Origin: Undibacterium hunanense
Lineage (GTDB): Bacteria > Pseudomonadota > Gammaproteobacteria > Burkholderiales > Burkholderiaceae_D
Length of the DNA: 64,000 bases
Assembly: GCF_014284335.1 (NCBI RefSeq)
Contig: NZ_JACOGF010000009.1
Coordinates: 221,312-285,311 of the forward strand
Reading direction: 5' to 3'
Each line of letters begins with the position of its first letter. Position 1 is the first letter of the stretch. The notes under the pieces were generated by a model. That model made no database searches. It was not told the DNA's origin and worked only from the letters and a program-made list of their open reading frames with translations. Below are positions 9,222 through 17,559 of the stretch, piece after piece. Made by a program: the position numbers and the translations under genes.

Positions 9222-9464
9222 CTACCAGAATTTCCATCTTGGTTTTGCCGGAATCCATACGCCAGTCCAGAGATCAAAATGGTCGAATTTTCCCAAGAAT
9301 TCTCTGACATTTTTTTCGCCAACGACGTCAATGAGTTTCGTTGGAATGGAAATTCCCCAGCTTGAACTGTCAATAGAGAAAATTTCGCATTCTAATGCGA
9401 TGTTTCCAAGCGCAGACTCAATATCGCTAGCTACCCTGGCTCTTACAATGACCTGGATACCCAT
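9222..9464 (-). CDS. Hypothetical protein, 80 residues, coupled to the upstream gene
   Basis: Starts MGIQVIVRARVASDIESALG and ends PAKPRWKFW. No family is recognised; it looks like a small soluble alpha/beta protein. The ATG at 9464-9462 overlaps the TAA of the preceding gene by one base (TAATG), a classic translational-coupling junction, which is why I prefer it to a TTG at 9488. Base composition is AT-richer than the flanking bufferin genes. A partner or immunity-type role is possible but unsupported. Confidence 0.55.
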   Translation of the reverse strand: MGIQVIVRARVASDIESALGNIALECEIFSIDSSSWGISIPTKLIDVVGEKNVREFLGKFDHFDLWTGVWIPAKPRWKFW

Positions 9465-9724
9465 TATCGTTTGAACTCCACCGTACAAAGTGCAGCAAGA
9501 GCCAGAATAATTTCATTAATTGCCAAATCGGATATCGACTGCCCCCTGATGTCATAAATGATACGACATGATTTCATGTGAGGTGGCAAATGCTTGGCAC
9601 CGAAAGCGATGCGTGCCTTGTTGTATTGAACACTTAAATTAATTGCGTCCTGGTTTTCAAGATTGTGGTTGGCTAGGAGCACATATTCGTTTTTTGAGAG
9701 ATCGATAAATTCAGGTGTGAACAT
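9464..9724 (-). CDS. Hypothetical protein, 86 residues
   Basis: Begins MFTPEFIDLSKNEYVLLANH and contains RIAFGAKHLPPHMKSCRIIYD. No known domain is recognised. It is the first of two overlapping genes, its stop shared with the start of the next gene (TAATG at 9466-9462). It lies between DoxX and the HNH nuclease in AT-rich DNA, on the same strand as the nuclease, 87 bases downstream of it, so all three may be one transcript. Function unknown. Confidence 0.5.
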   Translation of the reverse strand: MFTPEFIDLSKNEYVLLANHNLENQDAINLSVQYNKARIAFGAKHLPPHMKSCRIIYDIRGQSISDLAINEIILALAALCTVEFKR

Positions 9725-9811
9725 ATAGGTTAACTTGTCAAACTAGATTTGTTTGTGTTGGCGCGAATGGGGAGGTTCCTTATCGTTGTCAGTGAGCGTG
9801 GATATAAATAG

Positions 9812-10624
9812 TTACGTAATATTGCCCAATTTTGGAAATGCGCGACGTTCAATGAGATATCTCTCCGACGGTTGTAAGTCACTCCGTACTGGTATTTTCA
9901 CTGACTTTCCGTGGAGATCGCTTGTGAGAAATTTGTCTGTCGCAGACAAATTCCGATTATTGTTTAAAGGGTGATATTCGATTTGAAATGACTCATTTAA
10001 AGTAATACGGCCTGAATCAAACAATCGATGGTGCAAAGCGCAAAGAAGAAGACCATTTTTTGGATCCATTCTTTGGTCAGAATTTGCCTTTTCCCATGGA
10101 ATTATGTGTGCAGCATCTAAAGCTTCCATTTGAGAAAATTGACAAAATGCGCACTGGTAGTTGTACGCTTTTAGCAAAACGGTTCGAAATATGCTCTGCG
10201 CAATCCCACGCACTTTGACTTTGATGTAAATCTGTTCGCGACATTTTGGATCGTTATATATTTGCAGAGCAAGTGATTCAGGGGTATCGATTATACTGAA
10301 TTCGTTGTATGGATTTATAACGCTCGACCACTGAAAATTAAAAACAGACTGAATGCCAGACTGCAAGTCGGAGATGTCCCATGCTATGAACCCGTTACCA
10401 GGCACGTGGGATTTTTTTCCTACAACGAGTATGGTTAATGGTGGTAGGCGATTCGTAAGGCAGTAGTCCTGTATTGGACTTAAAGCATATCCGACCGACA
10501 ACGGATTTGTATCAATCAAAGGAGCGACGTCTTCGTAAGTAACGGTTTCACCATGTTTTGCAGCTTCGATTAAAATTGGCCAGACGATGCCAGCAGCATA
10601 AAACCAGTTCTTTTTTTGTTGCAT
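9812..10624 (-). CDS. HNH endonuclease with alkyltransferase-like N-terminal region
   Basis: A 270-residue protein. The C-terminal half is a clear HNH/McrA-type nuclease: CAFCQ (about 173), ALDAAHIIPWEKA (about 182), NGLLLCALHHRLFD (about 203). The His-His pair, Asn and zinc-binding Cys residues are all present. The N-terminal half (GETVTYEDVAPLIDTNPLSV, then RLPPLTILVV and PGNGF) resembles the DNA-binding fold of alkyltransferase-like (ATL/MGMT) proteins by eye; this is inference. AAGGAG precedes the ATG at 10624. The gene sits in an AT-rich island. It could be a stand-alone modification-dependent restriction enzyme; no methylase is visible. Confidence 0.85.
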   Translation of the reverse strand: MQQKKNWFYAAGIVWPILIEAAKHGETVTYEDVAPLIDTNPLSVGYALSPIQDYCLTNRLPPLTILVVGKKSHVPGNGFIAWDISDLQSGIQSVFNFQWSSVINPYNEFSIIDTPESLALQIYNDPKCREQIYIKVKVRGIAQSIFRTVLLKAYNYQCAFCQFSQMEALDAAHIIPWEKANSDQRMDPKNGLLLCALHHRLFDSGRITLNESFQIEYHPLNNNRNLSATDKFLTSDLHGKSVKIPVRSDLQPSERYLIERRAFPKLGNIT

Positions 10625-11133
10625 AGCAAAACTCCTTCAATAATTATCTGTCTAAGAGTATTAAGATAATTGCAGACCTAGTTAATACATAGCCGGCTAT
10701 CTCAATTGGGCTCAAAACCCATAGTTGTGCAGAGACTGATAAAGCCAAAACATATCAAGGAAAAACATAATGGCGTTTTTAATGGTGTTATAGTAATTGT
10801 TGAAAATTTGCGAAGATGAATGGAGAAATGAAGATCATTGCCTTGTCGCTAAAGTAGATCCACAGTAAAAAATCACACTCCTCCTAGAGTAAGTGTAAGG
10901 CGATAATAGATGGGCATGAATTTCAAATGTTTATGGTTACAACGAGGCGCTAGTTACATCGGTTGGCGAGGTAACTACTAAATTCAGAGATTCAATTTTT
11001 GAAGAGCAATGTAGACGATATCGTTGGAAAATTTGTTTAGCCTAAACCGATCTAGATTAAATGCATACCTATTTTACTAATTCAATAGATCCACATGTCA
11101 AAGTATTTGGCATGTGGAAATAAATGTTTAATG
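10625..11133. other. AT-rich gap without a recognisable gene
   Basis: Contains the HNH gene's ribosome site (10628-10637) and an inverted repeat AATTATCT (10642-10649) / AGATAATT (10664-10671), a possible operator. Only very short open frames are seen, with no ribosome sites. The remainder shows nothing I can name. Confidence 0.4.
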
Positions 11134-11652
11134 CTACATAGGGCCAATTTCAAGCATTTCCGCATGCGCTGCTTTTACATTCTTATTGAAAATATGTTGA
11201 AGGGCAATAAGTTCGTCATAGGTGCCGGTTCCTGTGGTCATCATTTTCTCGAAGTACGTCGGAATTTTTTCTGCACTTTTTTTTACATCAGCCCCAGTTT
11301 TAATTGCGAAAAGACTCATTCGATCAATAGCGAGAATAAGTTCCGATATACTCATATTGAGCTTGTAGCGCTCGTCTGTAAGCTCGCTTTTGAGGGCAGT
11401 TATCCGGTCACACTCCTTCTCTTGCTCAGTAATAAAAAACAGAATTGACATATACCTGTCTGTGGCAAACGTAAATTCTTGGCATTTGTCATAGAAATTG
11501 TCGGCCCATTTGACCTTGAATTCTGATGAGCGTGCTAGTTCACTTTTTTGTTTTTCTATGCGTGTTGTAATAAGAAAGCCTATCCATATTAGCGCTATGG
11601 GGATTGCTAATTTTGCGATTGCATCTACTAAGTCTTTGGTCATGGAGTCCAT
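11134..11652 (-). CDS. Hypothetical one-pass membrane protein
   Basis: A 172-residue protein with one N-terminal membrane segment (LAIPIALIWIGFLITTRI, about residues 16-33) followed by a long charged helical region (EKQKSELARSSEFKVKWADN onward) likely to form a cytoplasmic coiled coil. No family is recognised. I prefer the ATG at 11652, which has AAAGG seven bases before it; an in-frame ATG at 11667 would add five residues but lacks a ribosome site. It is AT-rich and alone in the island. Anchored helical proteins of this kind occur in defence islands, but nothing here proves such a role. Confidence 0.6.
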   Translation of the reverse strand: MDSMTKDLVDAIAKLAIPIALIWIGFLITTRIEKQKSELARSSEFKVKWADNFYDKCQEFTFATDRYMSILFFITEQEKECDRITALKSELTDERYKLNMSISELILAIDRMSLFAIKTGADVKKSAEKIPTYFEKMMTTGTGTYDELIALQHIFNKNVKAAHAEMLEIGPM

Positions 11653-12299
11653 TAAAGTGCCTTTCATATGAAAAACTACATAGTTGTAATTAAAGAATAA
11701 CTGTTGTGGTTGTCCTTAGAAAATTCCAATTTGTTTATTTTTGTTGAGGAGGGCGTCCTTTTAAATTGCTTCTATTGACATGGCTTAAGCCTGAAGTGAG
11801 AAGTATTTTAACAACATTATTAATGTCTATCAGTATTTATAAAAAATAAATATACTTGCTATATTTAATGAATGTCAAATTCAGTTTTAATGCTCAAAAC
11901 TGCAATGAGGTAAGCTTTTTGTATTTAGATACAAAAATAAACCGTACTCTTTAAATTAAGTTTACGGATGTGTGGCGTCAGCGTTAATCCCTCTTCGCTA
12001 GACATGAATTAGTTCCTTATTGGTCGTCACAGGAATTTATATCAATAAAATCATTTCTGGTTTTTTTCTTAACAGACATTAAAATTACGCCTTGTGTTGT
12101 ATTTGGTACGCGTAGACAGTTCGTGCACCAAATTCAATCAGAATTTTAAGAGTGTTTACTCTAGAGATGAAATTTTCGCTATTCAGCAAATTGCGTAAAT
12201 GACATACTACTCATTGAGTTTTAGAACGCTCGTTCCATTTTATTTTGGACTTCGGTGGTTCTACTGACTTCCAAAAAAAATACTTAACAGGAGACAATA
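11653..12299. other. AT-rich gap, island edge
   Basis: About 650 bases with no credible gene. An AT-rich hairpin TTTTTGTAT (11916-11924) / ATACAAAAA (11929-11937) is present. The right end carries the lipase promoter region and its ribosome site (AGGAG, 12290-12294). No tRNA, integrase or clear attachment repeat is seen. Confidence 0.4.
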
Positions 12300-13826
12300 A
12301 TGCGTCAAATCCATATAGCGCTGGGTCTGCTTTCGGCTGCCGTTCTTTCGGCTTGCGGTGGCGGTGGTAGTGCTGGTCCAACAATCGATACAACACCTGC
12401 GCGTGGTACGCTGGTTGCCAATCCCCCTGTCCTGGTGCCTATTCCTCAGGCGAGCGGCCCGGCATTGACCAAACTTGATCCAGTCGTCTTCAAGGCTTCG
12501 CTGGATGCAGCAAAACCTGGTCTGACCCAGATCACTGGCGCACCCAAGTGCGAAATCAGCACCTACTACATGAAGTACACCACTGTTGGCGGCGCAAACG
12601 AAGCGACTGATGCAACTGGCGCCATCATGGTACCGTCTGGCACGGATGCTGCCTGTACCGGCCCACGTCCTGTGCTGTTGTATGCACATGGCACGACAGT
12701 AGAAAAATCTTTCAACATGGCCAACCTGCGTGACAACTCGGAAGCCACTCTGCTGGCAGCCATGTATGCCGCACAAGGTTTCATCGTTGTTGCGCCTAAC
12801 TATGCCGGTTACGATACCTCGGCACTGAGCTACCATCCTTACCTGAATGCTGAACAGCAAGCCAATGACATGGTGGATTCCCTGCGTGCGGCACGCAAGG
12901 CATTCGGCTCTATCGGTGCACAGGATTCCGGCAAGCTGGTCATCAGCGGCTATTCTCAAGGTGGCCATGTGGCCATGGCGACACAGCGTGCTATGCAGAC
13001 TACCTACGCGTCTGAATTCAAGGTAACTGCCCTGGCAGGTATGTCCGGTCCTTACGCCATGTCCCTGTTGGGTGACGCAACGTTTGCCGGTAGCCCGAAT
13101 GCGGGTGGTACGGTGTTCATTCCTCTGATCACGACCAGTTGGCAAAAATCCTATGGTGGTTTGTATGCCAATCCGAATGAAGTCTATGAAGACAAATACG
13201 CAACCGGCATCGAAACCTTGTTGCCAGGCGCGCTGACTTTCAATGACCTGTTCACGACAGGTAAATTGCCAGCGTATGCAATGTTTGCCAAGGATTCTCT
13301 GCCAGGTCCTTCATCTGCTGCCTTCGCTGCTTTCTTCGGTGACGGTAACCTGGTGAAAACCAGCTATCGCAACACCTATCTGGCTGATGCACAGAAAAAT
13401 CCTTGCAACGTCAATCCTGCAGATCCTTTGAACTGTACGCCTGCCAATCCTTTCCGTAAGGCTGGCGTGAAGAATGACTTGCGTAACTATGTGCCTACCG
13501 TGCCGGTGTTCCTGTGCGGCGGTAATGGTGACCCTACCGTGTTCTTTGCCAGCACCCAGGCAACGGCAGGTTACTTCCAGGCTAAAGGTTTGCCAGCAGC
13601 AGCGTTGACAGTGCTGGACGTGGATTCCGCTCCAACCAGCGCAGCAGATCCGTTCGCTGCTGCCAAGGTCGGTTTTGGTCAAAGCAAAACGGCAGCGATC
13701 AATGCAGCCATTGCCGCCAAGCAGGATCCAGCTACAGCTGTCGCCGCTGCTTACCATGGCACGCTGGTTCCACCGTTCTGCAACGCTGCAGCACGCGCCT
13801 TCTTCCAGCAAGTTTTGGCTAAATAA
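12300..13826 (+). CDS. Secreted lipase-like alpha/beta hydrolase lipoprotein
   Basis: A 508-residue lipoprotein. Signal peptide with lipobox LSAC at about residues 16-19, then a Gly-rich linker. The hydrolase core has the oxyanion-region VLLYAHGTTVEKS (about 125), YAAQGFIVVAPNYAGYD (about 157) and the nucleophile elbow GYSQGGHVA (Ser about 222), the pattern of secretory lipases / LIP-type esterases. A catalytic Asp probably lies near GNGDPTVF (about 407). Likely acts on esters at the outer membrane. AGGAG precedes the ATG. It is followed after 14 bases by an OmpW gene, so the two form an operon. Confidence 0.87.
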   Translation: MRQIHIALGLLSAAVLSACGGGGSAGPTIDTTPARGTLVANPPVLVPIPQASGPALTKLDPVVFKASLDAAKPGLTQITGAPKCEISTYYMKYTTVGGANEATDATGAIMVPSGTDAACTGPRPVLLYAHGTTVEKSFNMANLRDNSEATLLAAMYAAQGFIVVAPNYAGYDTSALSYHPYLNAEQQANDMVDSLRAARKAFGSIGAQDSGKLVISGYSQGGHVAMATQRAMQTTYASEFKVTALAGMSGPYAMSLLGDATFAGSPNAGGTVFIPLITTSWQKSYGGLYANPNEVYEDKYATGIETLLPGALTFNDLFTTGKLPAYAMFAKDSLPGPSSAAFAAFFGDGNLVKTSYRNTYLADAQKNPCNVNPADPLNCTPANPFRKAGVKNDLRNYVPTVPVFLCGGNGDPTVFFASTQATAGYFQAKGLPAAALTVLDVDSAPTSAADPFAAAKVGFGQSKTAAINAAIAAKQDPATAVAAAYHGTLVPPFCNAAARAFFQQVLAK

Positions 13827-13840
13827 GAGGAGACGCCATC

Positions 13841-14512
13841 ATGAAAAAAATACAAATCGCTATCGCCGTTGCACTGGGTCTGGCTTCTGTCTCCGCCATG
13901 GCATATGACAATACGGTACGTGCCGGTATCATCAATGTGCAGGTGCATTCCGAGTCTCCTGATTTCACCAGCAATGGCCCGGCTTTCCTGACGCCACAAC
14001 CGGCAGGTCTGACTGTTGGCAATGCAACGACAGTTTTGCTGGGATACACGCGCCGGCTCAATGATAATTTTGACTTTGATTTCCTCGCTGGTATCCCGCC
14101 GGAGCATGATGTCAAAGGCCGTGGCACGCTGGCACCTTATGGCACGATTGCCAAGGTTAAACAACGTGCACCGACTTTCTTCATCAACTACAACTTCGGT
14201 GCACCAACCAACGCATGGCGTCCGTATGTAGGTTTGGGTTTCAATTACACCCAATTCTTTGATGCGACATCCACCGCGGTCGGCAATATCGCAACAGGTG
14301 GCCCAACCAAGATTGATTTGAAGGATTCATTCGGTCTTGCAGGGCAGGTTGGTATCAGCTACAAATTCAGTGATCGCTGGTCTGTCAATGCGTCTATCGC
14401 TGCGGCAGATGTCAAGACTGATATGAAGGCCACAACCGGCAGCATAGAACGTAAAACCACCATCAATTTCCGGCCAGTTGTATATGGTCTGTGCGTGGGT
14501 TACAGCTTCTAA
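13841..14512 (+). CDS. ompW: OmpW-family outer-membrane protein
   Basis: A 223-residue beta-barrel. Signal peptide MKKIQIAIAVALGLASVSAM-A, then alternating strands typical of OmpW: LGYTRRLNDNFDFDFLAGIP and APTFFINYNFGAPTNAWRPYVGLGFNY are split by short turns, and the protein ends in GYSF with terminal Phe. OmpW forms an eight-stranded channel for small hydrophobic molecules. Its position 14 bases after the lipase gene suggests that it helps move lipid-like products or substrates across the outer membrane (inference). A strong terminator follows. Confidence 0.92.
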   Translation: MKKIQIAIAVALGLASVSAMAYDNTVRAGIINVQVHSESPDFTSNGPAFLTPQPAGLTVGNATTVLLGYTRRLNDNFDFDFLAGIPPEHDVKGRGTLAPYGTIAKVKQRAPTFFINYNFGAPTNAWRPYVGLGFNYTQFFDATSTAVGNIATGGPTKIDLKDSFGLAGQVGISYKFSDRWSVNASIAAADVKTDMKATTGSIERKTTINFRPVVYGLCVGYSF

Positions 14513-14532
14513 GATTCTTCTTCGGTAGTGTG

Positions 14533-14568
14533 AAAAAGGGTTCCAATGTTTCATTGGAACCCTTTTTT
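14533..14568 (+). terminator. Rho-independent terminator of the lipase-ompW operon
   Basis: A 16-base perfect stem (14533-14548 with 14552-14567) and a 3-base loop, ending in a T-run. The rest of the gap to 14823 holds only the TetR promoter region; no gene is seen in it. Confidence 0.92.
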
Positions 14569-14823
14569 CTTGCAAATCTGTATGTGGCAAACGCAGTCCT
14601 GGCATTGGTAGCCATTGGTAGCATTTGTAGCACTTTTGGCGCCCATAATGTCGTAGCGCCAGCAGTATCCGCAGCATCCATGATGCGGGTGATTTCATCG
14701 GGCCTTCCTGTATCACGCTGGCTCACCTCGCATGCAGACCTGGTCTGCAATCCATCTATCCCTGTCAAGAAATGCATTCTGACTATTCTTGGATTGCTCC
14801 AGCACATTGTGCTGAAATGATAT

Positions 14824-14837
14824 ATGATGACCATCAT
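14824..14837 (+). promoter_or_regulatory. Operator ATGATG-AC-CATCAT at the TetR gene start
   Basis: ATGATG (14824-14829), AC, CATCAT (14832-14837). Nearly the same inverted repeat occurs before the SDR gene at 15473-15486, which supports both being TetR sites. If translation starts at the ATG at 14836, the operator lies just upstream of the coding region and gives autorepression. Confidence 0.6.
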
Positions 14838-15429
14838 GCAGAATAAATCGACAAAATTAAAAGCCACCGGACGCAAAGAAATTTCACACGAACGTATCGT
14901 TGAAGTTGCTGCGCGTGCCATACGGCGCAGTGGTTACGATGGTACTGGCGTCGCCGACATCATGAAAGAAGCGGGATTGACGCATGGCGGTTTCTATAGC
15001 CACTTTGCGTCGCGCGAAGCATTGCTTGCCGAGGCTGCGGATCGTGCCGGTGCCGAAGCGGTGGCAGCCTCGGCACAGATTGCCGCTGCCGTGCCGCCTG
15101 AACAGGCTTTGCAGGCGCTGGTACAGGCTTACTTGTCGAAGGAGCATTTCGACAGCATAGAGAGGGGTTGTCCCGTTTGCGCGCTGGGTTCGGAGATGCC
15201 CAGGCAGGCACCAGAGGTGCGGCGTGCTGCTACCCGTCGCATCAAGGAAATGATTGATGTCGTTGCACGTCAATTGCCAGACTGGGGCCAGCCAGGCGCA
15301 CATGAGCAGGCACTTATGGTGGTCGCTACCATGGTCGGTACGCTATTGTTGGCGCGCGCCGTTGACGATACCAGGCTGTCAGACAGTTTTCTCGACGCTG
15401 CGCGGGAAAAGATCACATCTGGTTCATGA
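14836..15429 (+). CDS. TetR-family transcriptional repressor
   Basis: About 197 residues. The N-terminal helix-turn-helix reads ERIVEVAARAIRRSGYDGTG, then VADIMKEAGLTHGGFYSHFA, the standard TetR recognition element. The C-terminal ligand domain carries ERGCPVCALGSEM, with two cysteines three apart, which could sense electrophiles or redox stress. Possible starts are 14824 (ATGATG inside the operator) or 14836; I chose the latter because the operator then precedes the gene. The genes downstream (SDR, quinone-reductase-like) are oxidoreductases for carbonyl or quinone compounds and share the operator motif, so this is a small detoxification regulon. Confidence 0.88.
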   Translation: MQNKSTKLKATGRKEISHERIVEVAARAIRRSGYDGTGVADIMKEAGLTHGGFYSHFASREALLAEAADRAGAEAVAASAQIAAAVPPEQALQALVQAYLSKEHFDSIERGCPVCALGSEMPRQAPEVRRAATRRIKEMIDVVARQLPDWGQPGAHEQALMVVATMVGTLLLARAVDDTRLSDSFLDAAREKITSGS

Positions 15430-15472
15430 TTGATGCCGGTGGATGTACGCCGGTTTTTGTTTGTCTTAAAAT

Positions 15473-15486
15473 ATGATGATCATAAT
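15473..15486 (+). promoter_or_regulatory. Second TetR-type operator, before the SDR gene
   Basis: ATGATG (15473-15478), AT, CATAAT (15481-15486), 13 of 14 positions compatible with the site at 14824 apart from the spacer. It lies about 65 bases upstream of the SDR start, where a repressor would block the promoter. Confidence 0.6.
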
Positions 15487-15551
15487 ATTTTGATTAAAAT
15501 GAAGGTATTGCAATCCCTTAAGTACATAGTCCATATAGATTGGAGAGCATG

Positions 15552-16361
15552 ATGAGCAACAAAATAGCATTGGTTACCGGTGCCTCACAGGGCATAGGCG
15601 AAGCGACTGCCAAACGACTCGTGAAAGCAGGTTACACGGTTTATGGCACCAGCCGCCGGGGTGCTTCAGGTGATGAGCGATCATTCAACATGTTACCGCT
15701 GGATGTGACCAGCGATGAGTCGGTCGAATCAGCCATCAGTGAGGTGATACGTTTGAGTGGGCGCATAGACCTGCTGGTCAATAACGCCGGGATAGGCATC
15801 GCCCCTGCTGGCGCAGAAGAGGTCTCGATTGCGCAGGCCCAGGCGATTTTCGATACGAATTTTTTTGGACTCCTGCGTGTGACACGCGCAGTCGTGCCTT
15901 ATATGCGACATCAGGGGGCGGGGCGCATCATTAACATTGGCTCGGTACTCGGTTTTTTGCCCATGCCTTACGGTGCTCTGTATTCCGCAACCAAGCATGC
16001 GGTGGAAGGTTATTCAGAATCCCTGGACCATGAACTGCGCACCTGGGGCATCCGTGTCATTGTGCTTGAACCTGCCTACACCAGGACCCCATTCGACGCC
16101 AACATGCTGGAGCCGGACACCAAGCTGGACGAATATCGCGAAGTGCGTGCTGCGGTGAATAAAAGGGTGAAAGAAGTCATGGCAACGGCAGAGGGACCTG
16201 AAGTCGTGGCCGAAGCCGTACTGAAGGCAGCGATAGCACATCATCCCAAGTTACGTTACACCGCAGGTAGCCTGGCCAGTCGCCTGCGCCTGCTGCGCAC
16301 ATATGCACCTGCTGGCCTGATGGATGCTGGCATACGTAAAGACCTGCGGCTTGAAGCCTAG
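15552..16361 (+). CDS. SDR-family oxidoreductase
   Basis: A classical short-chain dehydrogenase of about 269 residues. NAD(P)-binding TGASQGIGEATAKRL at about 9-23, LLVNNAGIGIAP (about 78), the catalytic Ser in NIGSVLGFLP (about 133) and YSATKHAVEGYSES (Tyr about 147, Lys about 151). An Arg pair near GTSRRG favours NADP. Start: ATG at 15549 or 15552; GGAG at 15542-15545 fits the second better. It follows the TetR gene and its own operator, and precedes the MDR-type oxidoreductase by 128 bases. Substrate unknown; probably an aldehyde or ketone. Confidence 0.9.
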   Translation: MSNKIALVTGASQGIGEATAKRLVKAGYTVYGTSRRGASGDERSFNMLPLDVTSDESVESAISEVIRLSGRIDLLVNNAGIGIAPAGAEEVSIAQAQAIFDTNFFGLLRVTRAVVPYMRHQGAGRIINIGSVLGFLPMPYGALYSATKHAVEGYSESLDHELRTWGIRVIVLEPAYTRTPFDANMLEPDTKLDEYREVRAAVNKRVKEVMATAEGPEVVAEAVLKAAIAHHPKLRYTAGSLASRLRLLRTYAPAGLMDAGIRKDLRLEA

Positions 16362-16489
16362 GAATATTCATATTTCTGTTGTTCAAAGACGTAGGATAAC
16401 GCAGACCTGAAATGCAAGCGCTTTGGCAGCAATATCTGTTGGCCAGATATTTGACTGCAAGCATATTTAATCCGATTGGAACCAGAATT

Positions 16490-17494
16490 ATGATGAAAGC
16501 TTTTATTATCGACAGTTACGGAAAAAAGACTGAGGGCCGGATTGGCTCTATGCCGGTTCCGGATATCAGGCCGGATGAAGTACTGGTCCAGATCCACGCG
16601 GCTGGTGTCAATCTGCTGGATTCCAAGATCAGGAATGGCGAGTTCAAGCTCATCCTGCCTTATCAGTTGCCGCTTGTTCTGGGCCATGATGTGGCCGGGG
16701 TCGTGGTTAAAACAGGACCTCAGGTACGGCAATTCAAGCCAGGTGATGAAGTGTATGCCCGTTCAGATGACCTTCGTATCGGTGCTTTCGCGGAATTGAT
16801 TGCCATCAAAGAAGATTCACTGGCGCTGAAACCAAAAACGCTCAGCATGGAAGAAGCGGCGTCTATCCCTCTGGTGGGTTTGACAGCGTGGCAGGCGCTG
16901 ATAGAACAAGCGAATTTGAAGAAAGGGCAAAAGGTATTCATACAGGCCGGTTCTGGCGGTGTCGGCACATTTGCGATTCAATTGGCGAAGCATATCGGGG
17001 CAACAGTGGCGACCACCACCAGTACCGCGAATATTGATCTGGTGAAGAGCCTGGGCGTAGATATCGTTATTGATTACAAGAAGGATGATTTCGAAAAAAT
17101 CCTGCGCGACTACGATGTGGTTTTAAACAGCCAGGATGGAAAGACACTCGACAAGTCTTTGCAAATACTCAAAGCTGGTGGGAAACTGATTTCAATATCC
17201 GGACCGCCGGACATTGATTTTGCGAAAAAAATTGGTGCACCATGGTTTGTACAATTCATCATGCGGCTGTTGAGTTCTGGTGTCAAAAGAAAAGCCATGC
17301 GTCGACATATCGACTATTCTTTTCTGTTCATGAGAGCGCACGGAGCGCAGCTACGCGAGATTGCCGCGCTCATCGATTCCGGGGCCATACGTCCGGTTGT
17401 GGACAAAATCTTTCCATTCGAGGCAACGGGCGAAGCCATGGCGTATGTTGAAAAGGGCCGCGCCAAAGGCAAGGTCGTTATCAGGATTCGATAA
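16490..17494 (+). CDS. NADP-dependent oxidoreductase, quinone-reductase-like MDR family
   Basis: A 334-residue zinc-independent medium-chain reductase. N-terminal GroES-like domain with LPLVLGHDVAGVVVKTGPQV (about 62-81), then GLTAWQALIEQANLKKGQKV and the Rossmann motif IQAGSGGVGTFAIQLAKHIG (about 148-167). Zinc-site cysteines of alcohol dehydrogenases are absent, as in quinone oxidoreductases and RTN4IP1-like reductases. I set the start at the ATG at 16490 (GGA at 16478-16480) because the conserved MKAFIIDSYG begins there; an upstream ATG at 16412 would add an implausible leader. Likely in the TetR-controlled set with the SDR gene. Confidence 0.88.
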   Translation: MMKAFIIDSYGKKTEGRIGSMPVPDIRPDEVLVQIHAAGVNLLDSKIRNGEFKLILPYQLPLVLGHDVAGVVVKTGPQVRQFKPGDEVYARSDDLRIGAFAELIAIKEDSLALKPKTLSMEEAASIPLVGLTAWQALIEQANLKKGQKVFIQAGSGGVGTFAIQLAKHIGATVATTTSTANIDLVKSLGVDIVIDYKKDDFEKILRDYDVVLNSQDGKTLDKSLQILKAGGKLISISGPPDIDFAKKIGAPWFVQFIMRLLSSGVKRKAMRRHIDYSFLFMRAHGAQLREIAALIDSGAIRPVVDKIFPFEATGEAMAYVEKGRAKGKVVIRIR

Positions 17495-17559
17495 CTCGCT
17501 TGCCCTTTTCAGGCATTGGAAAATGTTGATGAGAAGGACAGATGTGTGGCAACGACGGC

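Noticed and set aside
12261..13145. A 294-residue open frame opposite the lipase gene
   Set aside because: Unusual Cys/Arg/His-rich composition and no motif; the plus-strand gene has a signal peptide, lipobox and catalytic motif.
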